Positions 6,045-10,335 of a stretch of DNA of 10,335 nt are shown here, one piece after another (the first letter of the stretch is position 1; every line of letters begins with the position of its first letter). Origin of the DNA: Actinomycetota bacterium (GTDB lineage Bacteria > Actinomycetota > Geothermincolia > Fen-727 > Anoxymicrobiaceae); the NCBI GenBank assembly GCA_016649525.1, contig JAENXM010000049.1:1-10335 (forward strand). The letters are read 5' to 3'. The notes under the pieces were generated by a model that searched no databases, was not told where the DNA came from, and saw only the letters and a list, made by a program, of their open reading frames with translations. The position numbers and the translations under genes were made by a program.

Positions 6045-7478
6045 TTAGAACGGGGAGGGCGGGGTCTCCACGCCCGGGACCGTAGTCTCGGAGTCGGGAA
6101 ACGTCTGATTGTCCATGAAACTGTTGTCCGTTGCGGAGCTGCTCTCGTTCTCCCATGGATAGGTGCTCCCGTTTGTGCTGCTGGAGTTCGTCTCCTCTTC
6201 GTAGCTCCCGGTGCCCACGAAGAAGAGTGGCCCTAGGGCCGCACTCTCCAACTTGATGTTTGTGGTCTTTTTCTGGGTGAAGCTCTTCCCGCTTCCGGAA
6301 ACCACGGGAACCGTAAAGTTAATCGACTGCTCGGTGGACTTGCTGGTCGCCTGGACGGTCACGGATACGATGCCCTTAATCTTGGACTTGTTGTTGTAGG
6401 TGCCGGAGAGGGTCAGGTTGTTTCCGTCCTGTTTCAGGGTAATGTCGTTGAATTCGATCTCGGTCCCTACCACCGAGCCGTCACCGAGTTCGAAGCTCGT
6501 CTTGCTCTCACCCTTGAGGAGAAGGAAAGCTGCGACTCCCCCCCCGGCCAGCAGCAGGAGGACGGTGATCAGGATGACGATGGTGCTCGTACGCATCTTC
6601 TTGCGCGGCTTTCGGGCCGCCCTGGGCTGCATCGGGTACTCGGCGGGATACGGCGGCACCGTCTGTGGCGGCGGTCCATACGGCTGCGGTGCTGACGGTC
6701 CCACTGGATACGGTTGAGCCCACGGCTGGGGAAAGGGTTGAGGCGGGTAAGGATACGGGTACATCTGCGGGTACGGGGGCGGTAAACCAGGCATGGGCCC
6801 TGGCGGGCGGTACGGCGGTGCCCCTTGTCCATATGCGGCGGGGTATGGGGCACCGAACTGGGGGTACTGTCCCTGCCACGGGGGCGGAAAACCGGGATAC
6901 GGATATCCGGGGGGAGGAGGGCCCCAGGGATAGGGAGCGCCCGGCGGCGGTTGAGCCTCCGGCGGCACCTGCGGCACTTCCTCGGTTGCGGGGGGAGCCC
7001 GGGTCGGTGCGGGCTCCCGGGCTTGTCCGGCCTCCCGTGGCGCGGCCCTCTGCGGTGGTTTCTGGCCTCCGGGAGGGGCCTCCGGCACTTGCGCGGGTCG
7101 AGCCTTCGTTGCGGGAGCTTGAGGCGTGGGACCGGCCGCCGGAGCCCTCTTGGCTCCTGCGGGCACAGCTGCCTGATCCACGGCTGGAAGTCCGGGTTGT
7201 GCGGCCCCGGCCTGTCGCTGACGCGCGGGCTGCACCTGGCCCGGTACTGACTGCCCGGTGCCGGCGGCGCCGGGTCGTTGGGGTGAGGCCGCCTCCCGGG
7301 AAGGACCCCGCATGGGTTGGCCTTCTGTCGGACCCGCGGGCGCCTGCGCGCCCGGAGCCTGCTGCGGGGTGGTCCCCGCGGCCGCGGGCGGTGAAGTCGC
7401 AAGAGCGGCTCCGCATCGAGAGCAGGTCCTCCTGCTTGCGTCGTTCAGGGTCCCGCAGACGGGACACTCGACGTTCAT
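6045..7478 (-). CDS. Zinc-ribbon, proline-rich, single-pass membrane protein with an extracytoplasmic domain
   Basis: The 477 residues divide into four parts. Residues 1-25 form a zinc ribbon with two knuckles, C5-P-V-C8 and C19-S-R-C22. Residues about 28-180 are Ala/Pro/Gln/Gly/Arg-rich and low in complexity. Residues about 180-285 are a Pro/Tyr-rich stretch with many P-Y-P, P-P-P and Q-P-Y units. After a basic patch (R-K-P-R-K-K, just before M295) comes one helix (298-321). The outer part (about 322-425) looks like a small beta-sandwich, with alternating hydrophobic strands such as V-S-V-T-V-Q-A. It resembles FxLyD-type domains, but this is uncertain. The end is Ser/Thr/Asn-rich and has seven N-x-S/T triplets with the outer domain. 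Topology is zinc ribbon and Pro-rich part inside, domain outside. Such proteins are common in Actinomycetota and Firmicutes and mostly uncharacterised. ATG 7478 has GGAGG nine bases upstream. A G8 run lies in the helix. No enzymatic role is visible. Confidence 0.88.
   Translation of the reverse strand: MNVECPVCGTLNDASRRTCSRCGAALATSPPAAAGTTPQQAPGAQAPAGPTEGQPMRGPSREAASPQRPGAAGTGQSVPGQVQPARQRQAGAAQPGLPAVDQAAVPAGAKRAPAAGPTPQAPATKARPAQVPEAPPGGQKPPQRAAPREAGQAREPAPTRAPPATEEVPQVPPEAQPPPGAPYPWGPPPPGYPYPGFPPPWQGQYPQFGAPYPAAYGQGAPPYRPPGPMPGLPPPYPQMYPYPYPPQPFPQPWAQPYPVGPSAPQPYGPPPQTVPPYPAEYPMQPRAARKPRKKMRTSTIVILITVLLLLAGGGVAAFLLLKGESKTSFELGDGSVVGTEIEFNDITLKQDGNNLTLSGTYNNKSKIKGIVSVTVQATSKSTEQSINFTVPVVSGSGKSFTQKKTTNIKLESAALGPLFFVGTGSYEEETNSSSTNGSTYPWENESSSATDNSFMDNQTFPDSETTVPGVETPPSPF
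6538..6545. repeat. G8 homopolymer run inside the membrane-helix codons
   Basis: Eight consecutive G on the coding (minus) strand encode G312-G313-G314 of the zinc-ribbon membrane protein. A one-base slip would remove the whole outer domain. It is the longest mononucleotide run noticed in the window; runs of seven occur at 3884-3890, 5215-5221 and 7673-7679. Confidence 0.8.
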
Positions 7479-7515
7479 CCGGTATTTCCTCCAGGTAGAG
7501 ACTGCCTGTTAGTCT

Positions 7516-7521
7516 ATTATA
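7516..7521 (-). promoter_or_regulatory. Candidate -10 box of the zinc-ribbon membrane protein gene
   Basis: A perfect TATAAT on the minus strand (7521-7516) sits in the 59-base gap after the MMPL stop, followed by GGAGG and the ATG. No matching -35 is seen at normal spacing. It suggests a separate promoter for this gene, though read-through from the MMPL gene is also possible. Confidence 0.4.
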
Positions 7522-7537
7522 GCCAATAAGGATGGGG

Positions 7538-10018
7538 TCAGGTCTTTTCCGGCTCGACCTCGGGCATCGCTTTTTCCACCTGCGCTTCCCGGTGGCCCGA
7601 CAGGCGGTATAGCAGGGCGGGCATCAGTGTCAGAGAGGTCACCAGGCACCAGCCGATAGCGAAGGCGGTCACCCCCCCGAAGCGCCTCAACGGCACTATG
7701 TCGGAGAGCATTATGATAACGAAGGCGGCGACCGTCGCGAGCGCCGCAACCACGTTGGCCCTGCCCAGGTTCATCATGGTGGCCTTTATCGCGTCCACCG
7801 GAAGCCGGTTCCCGAGCTCCATCTCCTGCAGGTACCTGTGCGTGAACAGGATCCCGAAGTTGACCCCGATGCCTATCACGAGGGCGGAGGAGAGGGACGT
7901 TATGGTGTCGAGCGGCCAGTTCATCAGCTGCAGGAAACCGATTTCCGCGGCCACGCCGGCGAACGCGACCGTCAGGGTTATCAGGCCGTACGGGAAAGAG
8001 CGGAAAATAACGATGAGTATGAGGGCACAGAGGATCAATGAGAGTATCGAGGACAGGGTCTCCGTGGGTATTATGTTCTTCGTCATGTCCTTCGTTATCG
8101 GCGTGATCCCGCCGAGTTCATACTGTAACCCCTGCTTCGTCAGGTACTTCTCGGAGTTCGTCTTGAGCAGCGCCAGCTTCCTGTCTACCACTTGAGGCGA
8201 CTGTGCGCCCTGGCTGTTCAGGGTTATCAGTGCTGCCTTACCGTCCCCGCTCAGCAGTCCACCGGTCACGTAACCGCCGTTTGCCTCGGCTGTCTTTACC
8301 GCCTGTTCGGCCTCAGCCCGGGTGGCCGGCAGCCTACCGTTGTTCGCTTCGGTAAGAACGTCCGGCAGACCGACGATCGCGTTCCTCGGGTACAGCATCT
8401 TACCTTCATAGATGTTGTCTTTGTCATCCGCGATGGCGTCCTCGAGGCGCACCATCGCTTCAAGGGACTCGGGCTTCAGGACGTCACCTTCGGCCATGAT
8501 GACATCCTGCTGCCGGCCTCCGAAGTACTTTTCTATCTCGAAATCGGCGAGGATTCCCGGCAGGTTCCTGGGGGCTAGCTTGCGCAGGTCGGAGTCGGTC
8601 TTCAGGCTCCGGATCTGCACGAACCCGAGGAGTATCAGCAGGGTGAAACCGATGATGACGATTAGAGAGTGACGGACCGCCATGGCGCTGAAGGCTTCGA
8701 GCACGCGGTCCGTCACGCGCGCGAAGATACCGCGCCTCTTCCGCCGGGAGAGGCCGTCGAAGTGGGTCCTGAGCTCCGCCCTGACTTCCTCGGGTGCCTT
8801 CTCGTATGAGCGGTCCCTGACCGCCATTATGGCCGGCAGTAGAGTTACTGAGAGGCCGAATATGAATACGGTGCCGGCCGCGCAGGTAATCCCGAAATCC
8901 TTCAGGGGTGGCAGTACGCTGAGCTTAAACACAAGGAAGCCGAAGACGTTTGTTGTCGCCGCGAGGAAGATCCCGACACCGACGGTCATCACCGCTTTGC
9001 CGACGGCCTCCACCGACCGGAAGTGGTGCTCCATCTCCTCGTAATATCGGGCCACGAGGGGCACCACGAAGGTCAGGGCGGTACCAAGCAGGAGAGGCAT
9101 GATGGCGATTGCGGCCACCGAGTAGGGTATGCCCACCCAGCCGGTGAAACCGAACGTCCATACGAGCCCGAGCACCACGAAGGCGACCGGCAGCAGGGTG
9201 TCCGTGAACCTGCGGAAAGAGAGGAAGAGCATGATGATGACGAACGCGATGGCGATGACGAAAAGAATTATCGTCTTGTTCCTGATGTGCCTGTCGAAGT
9301 CGCGGGCCAGGGTTGGGTCGCCACCGATGTTGATCTTGATGCCGGAAACGTCCCCGAGCTTGGACCTGAAGAGGTCGTCGAGGTCGTTGGCGAGCTTTAT
9401 CTGCTGCTTGTCGGAAAGCCCCGTCCCGACCTTTATCATGACAAGGGCGGCTTTGTAGTCGGGGGTTACGAACTTCTGCTTCCCGACCATCGATTTCTTC
9501 ACCTGGGGGTTCGAGAGGTAGTCCTCTTTGACGAGCTGCTGGAAGTCCTTGCCGGTGAACTGCTTCACCATATCGTTGCTGATGGAGTTCAATGGGATAT
9601 CGAAACCCATCGTGGCCATTTCCGTCTTCATGTTCGCGATGAACGGGGTCAGGTAGTCCTGGACCACCGGGATCTTCTCGCCCTCGCCGTCCTTTACCGT
9701 CTGGATCTGACCCTGGTTGAACCGCGGGTCTTCGCCAAGGTAGTCGCCCAGGCCTACCAGGAACTGCACTATCCTCGAGTCAGTGACGGACGGAGCCCTT
9801 ATGAGTATCGACTCATACGCAATCCCCCCGAACTTCTTACGCAGGTTATCAAGCGTCTTGATGCTGGGGAAGCCCTTCGGAAGGATGCTGTAGTAGGTGA
9901 CGTCTCCTTTGAGGAACAAAAGTCCCAGGCCGAGCAACACGGAAAGGACGAGGGACATGGCGATAATTGTCCACGGGCGTTCCTTTACAGTTCTGGCTAT
10001 GCGGGCAAAGACCCTCAT
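7538..10018 (-). CDS. MMPL/HAE3-type RND membrane protein lacking the usual proton-relay Asp-Tyr pairs
   Basis: The 826 residues show the RND plan of MMPL/HAE3 proteins, which include the hopanoid exporter HpnN and mycobacterial MmpL. There is one helix (about 16-37), a porter-like outer domain (about 40-245), five helices (about 248-268, 272-292, 297-322, 340-364, 374-398), then a repeat: a helix at about 450-468, an outer domain (about 470-650) and five helices to about 805. Family landmarks include R-P-W near the start and L-P-P-L-K-D-F-G-I (369-377). In relatives helix 4 has G-x-G-V-D-Y; here it is G-T-A-L-T-F (312-317). In helix 10 G-I-G-V-N-F (716-721) replaces G-I-G-V-D-Y. Relatives move lipids, hopanoids or amphiphiles outward using proton flow; the substitutions leave energy coupling in doubt. 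ATG 10018 has only a weak AGGCGG upstream, but the N-terminus matches the family. No adaptor or TetR regulator is adjacent. Confidence 0.92.
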   Translation of the reverse strand: MRVFARIARTVKERPWTIIAMSLVLSVLLGLGLLFLKGDVTYYSILPKGFPSIKTLDNLRKKFGGIAYESILIRAPSVTDSRIVQFLVGLGDYLGEDPRFNQGQIQTVKDGEGEKIPVVQDYLTPFIANMKTEMATMGFDIPLNSISNDMVKQFTGKDFQQLVKEDYLSNPQVKKSMVGKQKFVTPDYKAALVMIKVGTGLSDKQQIKLANDLDDLFRSKLGDVSGIKINIGGDPTLARDFDRHIRNKTIILFVIAIAFVIIMLFLSFRRFTDTLLPVAFVVLGLVWTFGFTGWVGIPYSVAAIAIMPLLLGTALTFVVPLVARYYEEMEHHFRSVEAVGKAVMTVGVGIFLAATTNVFGFLVFKLSVLPPLKDFGITCAAGTVFIFGLSVTLLPAIMAVRDRSYEKAPEEVRAELRTHFDGLSRRKRRGIFARVTDRVLEAFSAMAVRHSLIVIIGFTLLILLGFVQIRSLKTDSDLRKLAPRNLPGILADFEIEKYFGGRQQDVIMAEGDVLKPESLEAMVRLEDAIADDKDNIYEGKMLYPRNAIVGLPDVLTEANNGRLPATRAEAEQAVKTAEANGGYVTGGLLSGDGKAALITLNSQGAQSPQVVDRKLALLKTNSEKYLTKQGLQYELGGITPITKDMTKNIIPTETLSSILSLILCALILIVIFRSFPYGLITLTVAFAGVAAEIGFLQLMNWPLDTITSLSSALVIGIGVNFGILFTHRYLQEMELGNRLPVDAIKATMMNLGRANVVAALATVAAFVIIMLSDIVPLRRFGGVTAFAIGWCLVTSLTLMPALLYRLSGHREAQVEKAMPEVEPEKT

Positions 10019-10123
10019 CGATTGCTCAGCCGCCTGCTTGCTCTCTCGTCACAGTCTAGTAATTCTTTTATTTGGAGCCCTTTCCTTTGGCCTGCAGGAG
10101 CGGGGCATCGAGACCGTTCAGCG

Positions 10124-10151
10124 AGAATACTATCGCCTTTCAGGTTATCAA
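10124..10151 (-). promoter_or_regulatory. Candidate promoter of the MMPL gene
   Basis: On the minus strand TTGATA (10151-10146) and TATTCT (10129-10124) are 16 bases apart. The -35 is good and the -10 is moderate. The predicted leader is about 100 bases. I see no other convincing pair in the 255-base gap that points this way. Confidence 0.35.
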
Positions 10152-10166
10152 GGTATGGTCATGTGA

Positions 10167-10181
10167 CATTTGCGGGAAATG
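10167..10181. promoter_or_regulatory. Inverted repeat upstream of the GYD-gene promoter
   Basis: CATTT-GCGGG-AAATG has five-base perfect arms and a five-base centre, 11 bases before the -35 of the GYD gene and upstream of the MMPL promoter candidate. It could bind a regulator of one or both genes. Arms this short can occur by chance. Confidence 0.25.
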
Positions 10182-10192
10182 CTTTACCACCT

Positions 10193-10221
10193 TTGCAGGG
10201 GCCCCCGTATACTTGTAGAAT
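10193..10221 (+). promoter_or_regulatory. Sigma-70-type promoter of the GYD-domain gene
   Basis: TTGCAG (10193-10198) and TAGAAT (10216-10221) are separated by exactly 17 bases. Transcription should begin near 10228, leaving a leader of about 45 bases before the ATG at 10274. This is the best -35/-10 pair in the window. Confidence 0.6.
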
Positions 10222-10273
10222 GTAAAAACACTTTATTCGAAGAGAGATTCTGCTGACGAAGGGGGGAAACGGC

Positions 10274-10335
10274 ATGTCAAAGTTCATTATGTTGAGCAGC
10301 CTTACCGACGAGGGTGCGGCGACCATCAAGAAGAA
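10274..10335 (+). CDS. GYD-domain protein, N-terminal part only (runs off the right edge)
   Basis: ATG 10274 has a GGGGGG ribosome-binding site seven bases upstream and a well-placed promoter. The 20 complete codons begin M-S-K-F-I-M-L-S-S-L-T-D-E-G and end T-I-K-K. This is the usual opening of the small (about 90-100 residue) GYD-domain proteins, whose M-x-K-Y/F-I-x-L-x-x-L-T-x-E-G start is distinctive. They have a ferredoxin-like dimeric fold, are soluble, and have no well-established biochemical role. The gene diverges from the MMPL gene. Only the first fifth is visible, so the namesake Gly-Tyr-Asp motif is outside the window. Confidence 0.7.
   Translation, partial: MSKFIMLSSLTDEGAATIKK

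Noticed and set aside
6665..7498. 277-codon open frame on the plus strand, and long frames on the minus strand in the same area
   Set aside because: They are other-frame readings of the Pro/Ala-rich, GC-rich coding region of the zinc-ribbon protein. They are composed of Arg/Pro/Gly/Ala with no domain.
9023..10225. 400-codon open frame on the plus strand
   Set aside because: It is antisense to the MMPL gene and extends through its promoter region. The protein is His/Glu/Asp-rich with no recognisable domain, as expected for the complement of membrane-protein codons in GC-rich DNA.

Overview
This is a compact, high-GC bacterial window with strong AAGGAGG-type ribosome-binding sites and mixed start codons (ATG, GTG, TTG, and apparently CTG and ATA). 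It holds seven complete protein genes and two genes cut by the window edges. The mix suggests an uncultured, probably anaerobic, high-GC lineage, perhaps a deep-branching Actinomycetota. It includes a UroD/MtaA-type corrinoid methyltransferase relative, a stand-alone LigD phosphoesterase domain, a zinc-ribbon/proline-rich membrane protein and an HAE3-type MMPL protein. The taxonomic guess is inference only. I see no RNA gene, CRISPR array, insertion sequence or prophage gene.

Layout. (1) 1-180: the 5' end of a minus-strand lipoprotein gene, diverging from a plus-strand UroD-family gene (222-1355). The UroD gene probably starts at a CTG codon. (2) 1364-5877, minus strand: a tight four-gene run transcribed from 5877 down to 1364. 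In order it encodes a DEDDh 3'-5' exonuclease fused to a WYL-like domain, a YycJ/WalJ-type metallo-beta-lactamase-fold protein (apparently starting at ATA), a stand-alone LigD-type 3'-phosphoesterase, and an eight-helix FtsX-type permease with no ATPase beside it. Gaps are about 12-30 nt, so co-transcription is likely. A -10 box and two inverted repeats precede the run. (3) 6045-7478, minus: a membrane protein with an N-terminal zinc ribbon, a very long Pro/Ala then Pro/Tyr-rich region, one transmembrane helix and an outer domain. (4) 7538-10018, minus: an HAE3/MMPL-type RND protein whose two proton-relay Asp-Tyr pairs are both replaced. (5) 10019-10335: a divergent promoter region and the start of a GYD-domain gene on the plus strand.

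How the genes fit together. The first three genes of the 5877-to-1364 run are all predicted nucleic-acid-processing enzymes acting on ends or single strands. They look like a DNA-repair or DNA-end-cleaning cassette without a ligase, polymerase or Ku in view. The FtsX-type permease at the end of the run may only be riding on the transcript. The points most worth a second look are the loss of the MMPL proton relay, the exonuclease-WYL fusion within this repair-like operon with its palindromic sites, and the two apparent non-canonical start codons.
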